Part shown: one piece after another, positions 36,080 to 45,191 of the stretch
Position numbering within the stretch: the stretch's first letter is position 1
Layout of the letters: every line of letters starts with the position of its first letter
Source of the DNA: Polaribacter sp. Hel1_85
Lineage (GTDB): Bacteria > Bacteroidota > Bacteroidia > Flavobacteriales > Flavobacteriaceae
Reading direction: 5' to 3'
Assembly: GCF_000766795.1 (NCBI RefSeq)
Contig: NZ_JPDS01000002.1
Location: 625,001-689,000, forward strand
DNA length: 64,000 bases
Program-made: the position numbers and the translations under genes
Notes under the pieces: generated by a model
The model's input: the letters and a program-made list of their open reading frames with translations, nothing else
What the model was told of the DNA's origin: nothing
Database searches by the model: none

Positions 36080-38126
36080 TTAATATTTTAAATCTGCAGG
36101 TTCAATAAAATCTACATTAAGCGTGTAAATCTCTTTAATGTAGGTTTTAATTTCTGCGATAAACTCTTCTAATCTTTCTTCTGTAATTTCTAAATCTGGT
36201 TTTCTGTAATTTGATGAAAAATTGACAGATAAAAAACCACTATTTAGGTTTTTAAAAGAATAAATTCCGGCTTCTAAAGGTTGCTTAAAATTATACTTTT
36301 TACTTTTTGTATATAAATATGCATACAAGAGAACTTGAATTGCTTTATGCTGCTCTTTTTCTCTTAATTTTTCGAAATCTAGTACTTTTAAATTAGCACT
36401 ACTCACCATTCCTGTTTTGTAATCTATAATTCTTAATACACCATTTAATTCATCTACTCGATCTACTTGACCATGAATTTTGATCGGAAAATCGATTCCA
36501 TCAATTGCTATTTCGGTTGCTAAGTTTTCTTCGGTTGCAATAATTTTTAATTGATTGTTTTTGTTTTTTAACAACTCTTTTTCTTGTGATAAAAAATTAT
36601 TGACAAACCTATTTGCTACTTCAAAAATTAAACGATTCCTTCCTGTTGAAATATCTCCGTTTTTAAAGAATTCTTTAAAATGTTTAATCACCAAATCTTT
36701 AGATTTCGTTTTCATTACATCTATATCTTCAGATAACAAAAATTTATTTACAAAAGGTGTATACAGCTCATCTAAAGTTTCATGTACTACAGTTCCTAAA
36801 GTATTATAAGCAACAGTTTCTTCTACATCTTCAAACTCTTTTAGTTTCAAAATTTTCTGTTTGTAAAACGAAATTGGATTGTATAAATAATTGGTTAAAG
36901 CAGATGGTGAAATACCTTTTTTAGCCAATTCTTTTAGCTTTTCTATAACGGATTCATTTTTTTCAACTACTTTCAATTCCACTTTTTGTGTCACCACTTT
37001 TGGAGAAATCATTTTCTGAACAACGTCTGTTCGCATCATTTCTAATTGGGTTACAAAACGGCTTTTTTCTCCACTACCAAAAACATCATGTTCTGTATTA
37101 TAAATGATAAAAACGTTTTTTGTTCTTTGCATTAATCTGAAAAAATGATATGAAAAAATAGCGTCTTTTTCTCTATATGTTGGCAAGCCAAATTCGATTT
37201 TTACATCGAAAGGAATAAAAGAATTTTGCTGACTACTTGCTGGTAAAACACCTTCATTAGTAGACACTAAAATGATATTTTCGAAATCTAAAACTCTCGT
37301 TTCTAACATTCCCATTAATTGTAAACCTCTTAAAGGTTCTCCTTGAAATGATAAACTTTCTGAAGAAATTAATTGTCTAAAGAAAAGTGCTAATGTTTTT
37401 AAATCTGGAAAATATTTAAACTCATTTTGCAATGTTTTTAATTGTGTAAATGTGGTGTAAAATCTAAATAAATATTCCTTTTCTAATTCAGTTACATCTT
37501 CTTTTAAAAAGTTGATTAAGTTTAAAATCCTGTCTAAAAACTCATCAATAGAATCATAAGAATTAAAGATTGCTATCATTACTTCTTTAAACTCTGTATT
37601 GGAATTTTCTAATAATTTATTAATATGAGTTTGATTGATAAATGTTTGATTCTGTTTTGCTACTTCAGCTGAAAAAGCATCAATCTCTGGTATTAATTTA
37701 TAAATAGATTGATGTTTTAAAAACCGAATTACGTCTTTATAATAAAATTCGTTTACAATCGATTTTTGCAGTTTATCTTGTGATACAAATAACTGAAAAA
37801 TAGCAAATAACAAATTAGTAGTTGGTACATCTTTTAAAGGATATCCCATTGTTATATTAATTGCATTGATGTTTTTTGGCAACGAGTTCAATGTTATCGG
37901 TAACAAAGTTTCATCTGCCAAAACCAAGGCTGTATTTTTAAAATCAGTGATTTTTTCTAAAATTTCTCCTGCGTATTTTATTTGCGTTGTGTTTTTTGAA
38001 GCTCCAATTACTTCTATATGTTTGGGTTGAGAAAAAGAATTTCCTAAAGTTTTAATTTCATTTTTCTCGTAATATTTCCACTCGTTCTTATATCTTCTTA
38101 TAAACTTTCCTGCTTGATGATTTCCT
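36080..38126 (-). CDS. PD-(D/E)XK nuclease (AddB-like), C-terminal part after frameshift
   Basis: Second part of a roughly 910-residue DNA repair protein of the AddB/RecB-nuclease type that works with a helicase partner on double-strand breaks. The frame is open from 38126, and its first ATG is at 37927. GVLPASSQQNSFIPF belongs to the helicase-like middle. The nuclease domain lies in the last 280 residues: ISPSALTNYLYNP, GTVVHETLDEL, GQVDRVDELNGVLRIIDYKTG (Asp and Lys of the PD-(D/E)XK core) and QVLLYAYLY (QxxxY). It joins the upstream piece (38127-38819) if one T is dropped from the T7 tract at 38129-38135, giving QAFFKGNHQAGKF. A real gene split by a frameshift, or a sequencing error. Confidence 0.85.
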
Positions 38127-38819
38127 TTAAAAAAAGGCTTGATCTATATCCCAATAAATATCTGAATTTTCGTTTTCTAAAACTTTCTGAAACAGATATT
38201 CTTCTGCAGTATTTAAAGCATTAAAACCGATGATAAAGAATTTTTTATTTGAATTTTTCTGTAAAAAAGCGTCTATTTTTTTACAAGATTCTCGATATAT
38301 TAAACCTTGATATCCAATGTTTTTTTCTAATAAAAATTGATAAAAAGCATCGTAAAAAATATTTAGTTTTTCTAAAAACGAATAATGATCTTTCATTAAT
38401 TCTGTTTCTTTAAACTCACCTTTTACAGACCATTTTTTTAAACGTTGAATATCTCTTAAATAAACAAAAATGTCTTTTGTATCTATTAAATGCTGGTCTA
38501 TTTCATTAAAATCTTGAATTACCGTAAATGCCCAAGAGGCAAAAACATCAAAAGCTACAGGCTCTTTCTCTAAACCTTTATAAATTGTATAAAAATGAAA
38601 TAATAATTGAACACTATCTGCTTTTTCTATTCCAGAAATTTGATTGATAAATTGCTCAACATTTATAATTTCTGGTAAAAAACCTACAGAAATTTTATCT
38701 TTAAAGGTTTGTTTTACAAATACTTTTGCTCTTTGAGATGGTAAAATAAAAACAACATCTTTAAACGAATTTGTTGTTTTTAAAATCTCGTCTAAAGTAT
38801 TAGAAATAAAAGATTGCAT
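38127..38819 (-). CDS. AddB-like protein, N-terminal part before frameshift
   Basis: 230 residues from ATG 38819 to a TAA created by the T7 tract. FKDVVFILPSQRAKVFVKQTF is the degenerate Walker A-like opening of AddB-type proteins, and FFIIGFNALNTAEEYLFQKV also fits the helicase-like fold. The frame stops in QAFF-stop, and the next frame continues KGNHQAGKFIRRY without any gap in homology-like sequence. It is therefore the front of the gene completed by 36080-38126. It is divergent from the nitrilase gene with 70 bp between starts. Confidence 0.82.
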   Translation of the reverse strand: MQSFISNTLDEILKTTNSFKDVVFILPSQRAKVFVKQTFKDKISVGFLPEIINVEQFINQISGIEKADSVQLLFHFYTIYKGLEKEPVAFDVFASWAFTVIQDFNEIDQHLIDTKDIFVYLRDIQRLKKWSVKGEFKETELMKDHYSFLEKLNIFYDAFYQFLLEKNIGYQGLIYRESCKKIDAFLQKNSNKKFFIIGFNALNTAEEYLFQKVLENENSDIYWDIDQAFF

Positions 38820-38889
38820 AGCTTTTTTTTGGTTTTCTAAATTACAAAAACTTACTTTTATACATCTTTAAACATTCAATTATTTTTTA

Positions 38890-39696
38890 ATGCAAAATGA
38901 ATTAAACGTTGTTGGTATTCAGGCAGATTTAGTTTGGGAAAACCCTATTGAAAATATTGCTTTTTTTGAAACGAAAATTAATGCGCTTTCTAAAGACACA
39001 GATCTTGTTATTTTACCAGAAATGTTTACTACTGGTTTTACCATGAAACCTAAAAATGTTGCTGAAGAAATGACTGGAAAATCGGTTTCTTGGATGCAAA
39101 AAATGGCAACTAAAAATGATATTGCTCTTTGTGGAAGTTTGGTGATTGTTGATAGACCTTTCGACTGCGCTCAAGGTGACAACAAATATTATAATCGGTT
39201 AATTTTTGTACATCCTTCTGGTAAAATAGAAACCTATGATAAAAGACATTCTTTTACGCTAGCTGGTGAAGATAAAGTGTACACTTCTGGTTCTGATAAG
39301 TTAATTGTTACTTATAAAGGATGGAAAATTTGTCCGTTAATTTGTTATGATTTACGATTTCCTGTTTGGGCTAGAAACACTAATAATTACGATCTTTTAA
39401 TTTTTATGGCAAATTGGCCTGTAAAAAGAATTAAAGCTTGGGATACTCTTTTAAAAGCACGTGCTATTGAAAATATGAGTTATGTTATTGGTGTAAATAG
39501 AACGGGTAAAGATGCAAATAGTTATGAGTATTCTGGAAATTCTTTAATTGTAGATTATTTAGGTGAAGAGTTATCTAATTTAGACAATAATGAAATTGGA
39601 ATTGTAAAAACAACTTTGGTTAAAACTGAACAAAATAAAATTCGAAAGAAGTTGGGTTTTTTAAATGATATGGATTCTTTTGAAATTGATTTTTAA
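38890..39696 (+). CDS. Nitrilase-family omega-amidase (YafV-like) with repeat-derived insert
   Basis: 268-residue cytoplasmic carbon-nitrogen hydrolase. The catalytic triad is visible: Glu44 in VILPEMFTTGF, Lys118 in YDKRHSFTLAGE and Cys152 in CPLICYDLRFP. The order matches YafV-type omega-amidases that hydrolyse alpha-keto-glutaramate or similar amides. Residues 89-97 (RPFDCAQGD) interrupt a loop where relatives usually run directly from the VIV strand to YYNRLIF. They are encoded by TTTCGACTGCGCTCAAGGTGA, which is the core of the dispersed repeat at 33504-33519. The frame is kept, so the protein may still fold. A terminator follows at 39746. Confidence 0.88.
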   Translation: MQNELNVVGIQADLVWENPIENIAFFETKINALSKDTDLVILPEMFTTGFTMKPKNVAEEMTGKSVSWMQKMATKNDIALCGSLVIVDRPFDCAQGDNKYYNRLIFVHPSGKIETYDKRHSFTLAGEDKVYTSGSDKLIVTYKGWKICPLICYDLRFPVWARNTNNYDLLIFMANWPVKRIKAWDTLLKARAIENMSYVIGVNRTGKDANSYEYSGNSLIVDYLGEELSNLDNNEIGIVKTTLVKTEQNKIRKKLGFLNDMDSFEIDF

Positions 39697-39745
39697 TCTT
39701 TTTGACCACATAGACACATAGAAAATATAGATTTCATGTAAATAA

Positions 39746-39780
39746 AAACCCTTTAGGTTATAATTCTAAAGGGTTTCTAT
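39746..39780 (+). terminator. Terminator downstream of the nitrilase gene
   Basis: A perfect 11-bp stem AAACCCTTTAG / CTAAAGGGTTT (39746-39756 and 39766-39776) with a 9-nt loop, followed by CTATATTTT. It lies 50 bp after the stop; the trailing T-run is weak. Confidence 0.6.
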
Positions 39781-39873
39781 ATTTTAATTCTAATGAAAGA
39801 TTGCCACATCAAACAAAAAGTTTGATTCGCAATGATCTGTGTTAAAAAACTATTATTTTTAGTTATTTTTTTT

Positions 39874-40842
39874 TTAATTTATGCAATATAAACTTTGATG
39901 GTTTTCATTGTAATATTTTTTGTTTTTTGCGATAGCAAAAATCTGTTTTATTAACTTATTTGCTATTGCGATTTTAATAACTCTCTCGGGTTTTCCTTTT
40001 TCTTTTAGTCTCTTATACATTTCCATACACGTTTTATTCACTCTTTTTGCAGACCAAGAACACAAGTATAATAACTTTCTAATTTGTGGTTTTCCCATTT
40101 TACAAATATGTCCCTTTCCCTTTACACTTGTTCCTGATTGATATAATCTTGGGCTAAAACCTACAAAAGCTGTGAGTTGTTTATAATTTTCAAATTTTGT
40201 AAAATTGTCTGTAATAACACTCATCATAATAGCCGTTTTCAGCCCGATCCCTGGAATTGTTTTTATTCTTTCGACCGTGTCTTTATAGGCTAATTTCCCT
40301 ATTTGCTCTATCTTTTTCTCAACTTATCTATGCGTCTTATTAATAATATTAGTACTTGTTTTAATTCTTTTCTAAGATCAGGACTCAACAAACCTGTTAC
40401 TTCAAAGGATTCTAGTGTCTTTTGTTTGATGTTTTTGTTTTTTTAGTAATTCTAAAGCTGTGTAAAGTTGTTTAATCTCTATACTAGGTTTACTCTCTGG
40501 GCACCATCTTTTTAACTCATATTGAGCACCATATTCGGCAATTGTCTTTGCGTCTTTTTTATCCGTTTTTGCTCTATATAATCTTGTTTGACTATATCTT
40601 CTAATTATCAATGGATTTAATACACATACATTAAAATTAGATGCATGTAAAAAAGTTGCTAACTGAACATAATAAGGACCACTAGCCTCCATTACAATCC
40701 AGTCTGATGTACCAATCAATTTAGTAAATTGCTCAAATCCTCTATTTTGATTTTTAAAAATTTTGTGTATCCATTTATCTTTTTCTAAATAAGAAACATC
40801 AAAGGTTTGCTTACTAATATCAATTCCTATAATTTTACTCAT
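39874..40842 (-). pseudogene. IS110-family transposase, broken by two frameshifts
   Basis: Read on the minus strand from the ATG at 40842 (MSKIIGIDISKQTFDV), the fragments together span about 323 codons, a near full-length IS110 recombinase. The N-terminal DEDD (RuvC-like) domain shows Asp in IIGIDISK, Glu in IVMEASGPYYVQL and the KTDKKDAKTIAEYG motif. The C-terminal Tnp domain shows TKFENYKQLTAFVGFSPRL, SGTSVKGKGHICKMGKPQIR and the LYLCSWSA block. One frameshift lies near 40405 (frame ends at 40402). A second lies near 40320, where DKL-EKKIEQIG is split. The element cannot make an intact transposase unless both are sequence errors. Confidence 0.85.
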
Positions 40843-40884
40843 ATCAAATGTTTTTATAGAAAAATTACTACATTTACTTATCAA

Positions 40885-41020
40885 TCCTAAATACAGACTT
40901 AGACGTCTAATGATCTGTTCAAGTTTATGTAGTAAGAGGTAAAGTGATTAGCATTGCGAACGGTCTTTAATGACAAATGACGGACTATAATCTTTTCCTT
41001 TACCCTTACTTTTCTTGTTA
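40885..41020 (-). other. Structured non-coding end of the IS110 element (possible bridge RNA relic)
   Basis: This stretch upstream of the broken IS110 transposase has no ORF but forms a long-range stem. GTAAGAGGTAAAG at 40932-40944 is complementary to CTTTACCCTTAC at 40998-41009 apart from one bulge, and encloses 53 nt. In IS110-family elements the non-coding end next to the recombinase start is known to encode a guide-like bridge RNA. The position and fold fit that, but no RNA evidence is available. The rest of the 40843-41192 gap holds repeat R1. Confidence 0.4.
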
Positions 41021-41088
41021 AATATTAAATCTAATTTAAACTTTTTTAAAACAGATTATTATATTTTACAAACATAGGATGACAGAAA

Positions 41089-41187
41089 GCTAACAAACAA
41101 GTTTAGCCCAGATTGAAGCATTTGTTTGAGCTCTTTTTTGCATTTTTCTTGCAAAAAAAGCGAGTGCGAAAAGCTGGAAATAGCTTC
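41089..41187. repeat. Dispersed hairpin repeat, copy R1
   Basis: Outer AGCTA and TAGCT (near 41088 and 41181) frame TTTAGCCCAGATTGAAGC, an inner hairpin GAGCTCTTTTTTGCA / TGCAAAAAAAGCGAG and GAAAAGCTGGAAATAGCTTC. The outer parts match R2 and R3, and the inner hairpin matches R5. It ends 5 bp before the desaturase stop codon. Confidence 0.6.
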
Positions 41188-41192
41188 TAAAA

Positions 41193-42173
41193 CTATGCTG
41201 GCAACATCCATTTAAAATTAAATTTTGTGTCTGGAACTACAATTCTTTCTGTAATTCTGTACATTCTGTCTGGTAATTTCATTAAATAATCTCTTGCTTT
41301 TTCTGCTTCTGGTGTAAGGTTTGTAACCTTATCTATTTCCCACATATTATTTAATTTTTTTAAAATATCTACATAATCAAAACCTGTATACACACCAACT
41401 CTTTGTGCTACTGTAGAGAAATCATCAAAAAGACTTCCTTTAGTGCCAAAAGATTCTCTTAAATGCATTGCAGGCATTACAATTTTATATTTCATCATGT
41501 GTTGAAAAGCCAACATCATTTCACTTGGGTCAATTTTAAAAATTTCTTTTACAAAATGAGCATATGCTTGATGATGACGCATTTCATCTCCAGCAATAAT
41601 TTTAGACATTTTTGCCAATGCTTTGTGTCCTTTTTTACGTGCAATTTTAGCTACATTATTGTGAGAAATATAGGTTGCCAATTCTTGAAAAGTTGTATAC
41701 ACAAAGTTTTTATATGGATCTGTTGATGTACCAATATCAAAACCATCTGCAATTAAATGTTGTGTAGAAATTTCTACTTCTCGCATATTTACACGACCAG
41801 ATAAATACAAGTATTTATTTAAAACATCTCCATGTCTGTTTTCTTCTGCGGTCCAGGTTCTTACCCATTTTGCCCAACTATTATCTGGGTCTTGAGAAAC
41901 TCCATCTAAATCTAATAACCAAGATTCGTATGTTGGTAAAGCTTCTTCTGTAATAGTATCACCTACTAAAACTACCCAAAAATCGTCGTGTAATTCTTTA
42001 GATAATTCTCTAATTTCTTCTACTTCTGTAATAAAAGAATCTTTTTGAGAATTTGGTAAGAAATCTGTTGGTTGCCAAATTTTTTCTGCAGGGATTAAAT
42101 ATTTATCCATAAAGGTTTGCATACTTTTTTCTAAAGTAAGCATCACTTCTTTTCTTACATTGTATATAGACAT
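41193..42173 (-). CDS. Acyl-ACP desaturase (diiron)
   Basis: 326-residue soluble desaturase of the plant stearoyl-ACP type, which inserts a cis double bond into acyl chains on acyl carrier protein. The two EExxH-like diiron motifs are clear: WTAEENRHGDVLNKYL and AGDEMRHHQAYAHFV. FQELATYISHNNVAKIARK supplies another iron ligand region. Its length fits bacterial members. It ends a two-gene unit with plsC (4 bp upstream on the same strand), suggesting coordinated membrane lipid synthesis, which makes sense for a cold marine organism. Confidence 0.92.
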   Translation of the reverse strand: MSIYNVRKEVMLTLEKSMQTFMDKYLIPAEKIWQPTDFLPNSQKDSFITEVEEIRELSKELHDDFWVVLVGDTITEEALPTYESWLLDLDGVSQDPDNSWAKWVRTWTAEENRHGDVLNKYLYLSGRVNMREVEISTQHLIADGFDIGTSTDPYKNFVYTTFQELATYISHNNVAKIARKKGHKALAKMSKIIAGDEMRHHQAYAHFVKEIFKIDPSEMMLAFQHMMKYKIVMPAMHLRESFGTKGSLFDDFSTVAQRVGVYTGFDYVDILKKLNNMWEIDKVTNLTPEAEKARDYLMKLPDRMYRITERIVVPDTKFNFKWMLPA

Positions 42174-42177
42174 GTTT

Positions 42178-42906
42178 TTATTTTATGTGTTCTTTTATAA
42201 CTGATTCTGTTTTTTCTAACAATTCATTAAAAGGTAAAGAATCTATTTTTATTGGTTGATGAGTAGTTATTGTTATAGGACTTCCCAAACCTAATGGAAA
42301 TTTTCCATATTTAAAAACTTTCCAAGAATTGTTAATGGTCAAAGGTACAATATATCCATCTTTATTGTATTTTGTTATTACCTTCAATCCGTTTGTTGCA
42401 AACTTTTTAGGTTTTCCGTTTCTACTTCTTGTTCCTTCAGGAAAGATAATTGCTCCCCATTTATTTTTATTTATTCTTTTAGAAAAACTTACAAGTTCAC
42501 TTATTGCTTGTTTAGGGTCTTTTCTATTGATTAAAGCTGCGCCTCCATTTCTTAAATTAAAAGAAACACTTGGTATTCCTTTGCCAAGCTCAATTTTTGC
42601 TACAAATTTTGGATGATATTTTCTAAAAAACCAACCAATTGGAGGAATATCAAAAGTAGATTGATGATTAGAAACAAATATAACTGAAGTATTTTCTGGT
42701 ATTTTTTGTTTATTAATTACACGAATTGGAACACCTATTATTAATAATGATTTTACTAAAAAAAAGTTTAAAGTAGCAACAACTTTTCCATGTGCTTTTT
42801 GACCGAATAAATTTAAACTCAGCCATTGTAAAGGATGAAATATAATTAAAAATAAAAAAAACACCAATACAAAGATTGGTGATAATATGTAACTTAGAAT
42901 TTTCAC
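42178..42906 (-). CDS. plsC: 1-acyl-sn-glycerol-3-phosphate acyltransferase (PlsC)
   Basis: 242-residue inner membrane enzyme that acylates lysophosphatidic acid to phosphatidic acid. Two N-terminal hydrophobic segments (LSYILSPIFVLVFFLFLIIF and following) anchor it. The acyltransferase motifs are present in order: SNHQSTFDIPPIG (block I, HxxxxD), NRKDPKQAISE and IIFPEGTRSRNGK (block III), then YIVPLTINNSWK (block IV). It is first in a unit with the acyl-ACP desaturase. Confidence 0.92.
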   Translation of the reverse strand: MKILSYILSPIFVLVFFLFLIIFHPLQWLSLNLFGQKAHGKVVATLNFFLVKSLLIIGVPIRVINKQKIPENTSVIFVSNHQSTFDIPPIGWFFRKYHPKFVAKIELGKGIPSVSFNLRNGGAALINRKDPKQAISELVSFSKRINKNKWGAIIFPEGTRSRNGKPKKFATNGLKVITKYNKDGYIVPLTINNSWKVFKYGKFPLGLGSPITITTHQPIKIDSLPFNELLEKTESVIKEHIK

Positions 42907-43040
42907 ACGTTTAAATTTTATGAATTAGAAAAAATATTTATAAAATTAAGAACGTGTGTAACCACTTCGTTCTCTAATTAAAATTTTTAAACTTGCCTTT
43001 TCAAAAAAAGGTTTAAAATTTATTAATGTTCGTTTCATCT

Positions 43041-43463
43041 TTAAAACCAGTTATTCCAAGGTATTCTTGAAAGTATCAATACTAATGCTAAACCGTAAAA
43101 GATTACAAATGTTTTAAATTTTGCAGCATCTTCTGTTTTCTTTTTATGTTTAGACCAACCAATTGTAATTAATACAATTGCAATAATCATCATTATTGGG
43201 TGTTCTACTGCCATTAATCTGGCAGTTTTATCAGCCATAACTTCTCCTCCGTTATCTTTTAATGCTTTATACCAGGGTGACATAAAATACCAGCCTAAAC
43301 CTATTAATAACTGTATATGAGAAACAATAAGTGTAAATAAACCTATTCTTAAATTTTTATCTTTAAACTCTTTTTTTTGTTTTAAACCAATAACAGCGTT
43401 TACAACTGTAATAATTAATAATGCTAGTACAATATAAGCCCAATATGAGTGTATGTCTTTCAT
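43041..43463 (-). CDS. Four-helix integral membrane protein, cytochrome b-like fold possible
   Basis: 140 residues with four hydrophobic helices (about 8-28, 42-62, 88-106 and 120-136). Two His residues in or near helices (LIVSHIQLLIGLGWYF, AVEHPIMMIIAIVLITIGWSKH) could ligate heme, as in small cytochrome b561-like proteins. I know the pattern as a conserved flavobacterial membrane protein without established function. It sits alone on the minus strand between plsC (135 bp) and a terminator at 43512-43540. Confidence 0.7.
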   Translation of the reverse strand: MKDIHSYWAYIVLALLIITVVNAVIGLKQKKEFKDKNLRIGLFTLIVSHIQLLIGLGWYFMSPWYKALKDNGGEVMADKTARLMAVEHPIMMIIAIVLITIGWSKHKKKTEDAAKFKTFVIFYGLALVLILSRIPWNNWF

Positions 43464-43511
43464 AATTTGTGTTAATTTTGTTGTTATTGCGAAGTTACTA
43501 ATTTTATAAAT

Positions 43512-43540
43512 AAAAAAACCACCTCGATTGAGGTGGTTTT
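43512..43540 (-). terminator. Terminator of the TonB receptor/lipoprotein operon
   Basis: A perfect 11-bp stem AAAACCACCTC / GAGGTGGTTTT (43515-43525 and 43530-43540) with loop GATT. On the minus strand seven T residues follow. It is 28 bp past the stop of the lipoprotein at 43568. Confidence 0.88.
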
Positions 43541-43567
43541 AATTATTTCTACTAATATTTTATAATA

Positions 43568-45181
43568 TTAGTTCCTTATATAAACTCCACTCTTTAAAAT
43601 GTAGTTTATTGTAACATTTTGTGAAGAACCATTATACATATATATAGTAACTGCAAATTTTTGATCCTCTTCCATTCCTGAAAAACTATTTTTTATCACA
43701 ACGTTTACTACTTCATCAATTTGAGCTGCTGTCCAATTAAAAGTACTAATGTTTCCATAAGTTTCTAAATTAAGTACTGATGAAGGATAGTCTGCTCTAA
43801 ATGTATCAGCAATTAACGTGTAATCAGATGCAACAAACTCGTATTTAATTGTATTATCTGGAACCCATGTTGCTCCGTCATGAGCTAATTGTAAAGTTGT
43901 AGTAATAGTAGATTCATATCCTACCCAAGAACCATTACTAAAAGTATATAAATTCCCTCTTAATTGAGCACCTGAACTACTAGATATATAATCATAAATT
44001 ACAATTAATTCATCTTCTTCCTGTGCGTAAGGGTATTTAGTTTTTAAGAATGTAGGTAAATAATCATCTGCAGGAATTGAACTCCCAAAATTATTTAGTC
44101 CCATAGAACTAAAATCAGCATCATTTATAAAATACACACCTTCAGTTGCTACCCAAGATCCATCTATAAAAGTATAGAAACCTTCATAATTAATAGTTTC
44201 TCCTTCAACACCTGGAGTTTTTATTACAACATTATCTATTTGCCATGTTGCAGCTACAGATTCAGTAGATTCATATTTAAATGCAATATGGATTTTTTTT
44301 CCTTCATAAACAGTAAGATCAATTTCTTCAGACAAGACATAATCATAATCATAATTATCACCTGTAGGTAGTGTTTGTATATCAATTACATCCCAATCTG
44401 CAGTTGCTTGATCTCCCGAATAATTAGAAGATATTAATACATTAATTAAATCCCATCTATCTGAAACAAAAGCAGCAGCTTGATTCACTTGAAAAGTAAG
44501 GTTTGATTGATTTGTTAAATCAATTTCTGGTGAAATTAACCAATCTTCATTTTCTCCATTATTATACGCTGACATTTTAGCATAAGTATATTCTTGATAA
44601 GAACTAGAATACCACCCTTTTGAACCTAAAACACTTATAGTATCAAAACCACTAAGAGTTCCATTGAAATCAGCTTCTAATAAATTTGTTATACCAGCAA
44701 CTGGTTCAGAAGTAAATTGTTTATATTTTGCTAAAATAATATCTCCTTCTTCAGCATTTGGAAAATTTACTGCTAAAATATCTGAAGGATCTTCATCAGG
44801 ATAAAGCGCAAATGCATTATTAATATATCCAGGATAATCTTTGTTTTGAAATGTAAAAATAGTGTCTACATATGTATAATCACTAATACCATCTGCATTA
44901 CCAATGTATAATTGGTATTCTATTAATGCAGAAGAACCTTTGCCCCAAACTGAGTATTTATTTGCTAAAAAGCTTGGTAAAGCAGCTTTTGCGTCATCTT
45001 CTGAGCTAAAACTACCATAAGATAAATCTAATGCATCATAATCTTCATCAGTAAGTGTATAGGTTACATCACCAACTATTGCAGATGCTTCTGCATCTAA
45101 CTCTTCATTAATATCTTCTAATGGATCACAAGAAGTAAATACCATTGAAAAAATTGTTAATAATAAAAATATTTTTTTCAT
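43568..45181 (-). CDS. Surface lipoprotein with choice-of-anchor J-like domain
   Basis: 537-residue lipoprotein (MVFTSCDPLED, Cys18). After the signal comes an acidic stretch that often acts as a surface-export signal in Bacteroidota lipoproteins. The central part (about 165-325) has the LLEADFNGTLSGFDTISVLG opening, WLISPEIDLTNQSNLTFQV and WQIDNVVIKTPG, the hallmark of choice-of-anchor J or DUF5017-like beta-sandwich domains. Repeated units with YLPTFLKTKYPYAQ-type and LPSFLANKYS-type sequence flank it. It lies 10 bp downstream of the TonB receptor, so it probably acts as that receptor's substrate-binding or surface partner. The ligand is unknown. Confidence 0.82.
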   Translation of the reverse strand: MKKIFLLLTIFSMVFTSCDPLEDINEELDAEASAIVGDVTYTLTDEDYDALDLSYGSFSSEDDAKAALPSFLANKYSVWGKGSSALIEYQLYIGNADGISDYTYVDTIFTFQNKDYPGYINNAFALYPDEDPSDILAVNFPNAEEGDIILAKYKQFTSEPVAGITNLLEADFNGTLSGFDTISVLGSKGWYSSSYQEYTYAKMSAYNNGENEDWLISPEIDLTNQSNLTFQVNQAAAFVSDRWDLINVLISSNYSGDQATADWDVIDIQTLPTGDNYDYDYVLSEEIDLTVYEGKKIHIAFKYESTESVAATWQIDNVVIKTPGVEGETINYEGFYTFIDGSWVATEGVYFINDADFSSMGLNNFGSSIPADDYLPTFLKTKYPYAQEEDELIVIYDYISSSSGAQLRGNLYTFSNGSWVGYESTITTTLQLAHDGATWVPDNTIKYEFVASDYTLIADTFRADYPSSVLNLETYGNISTFNWTAAQIDEVVNVVIKNSFSGMEEDQKFAVTIYMYNGSSQNVTINYILKSGVYIRN

Positions 45182-45191
45182 CTTTTATTTT

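Noticed and set aside
39840..41090. Exact ends of the IS110 element
   Set aside because: IS110 elements lack clear terminal inverted repeats and no intact copy is available for comparison, so ends were not assigned.
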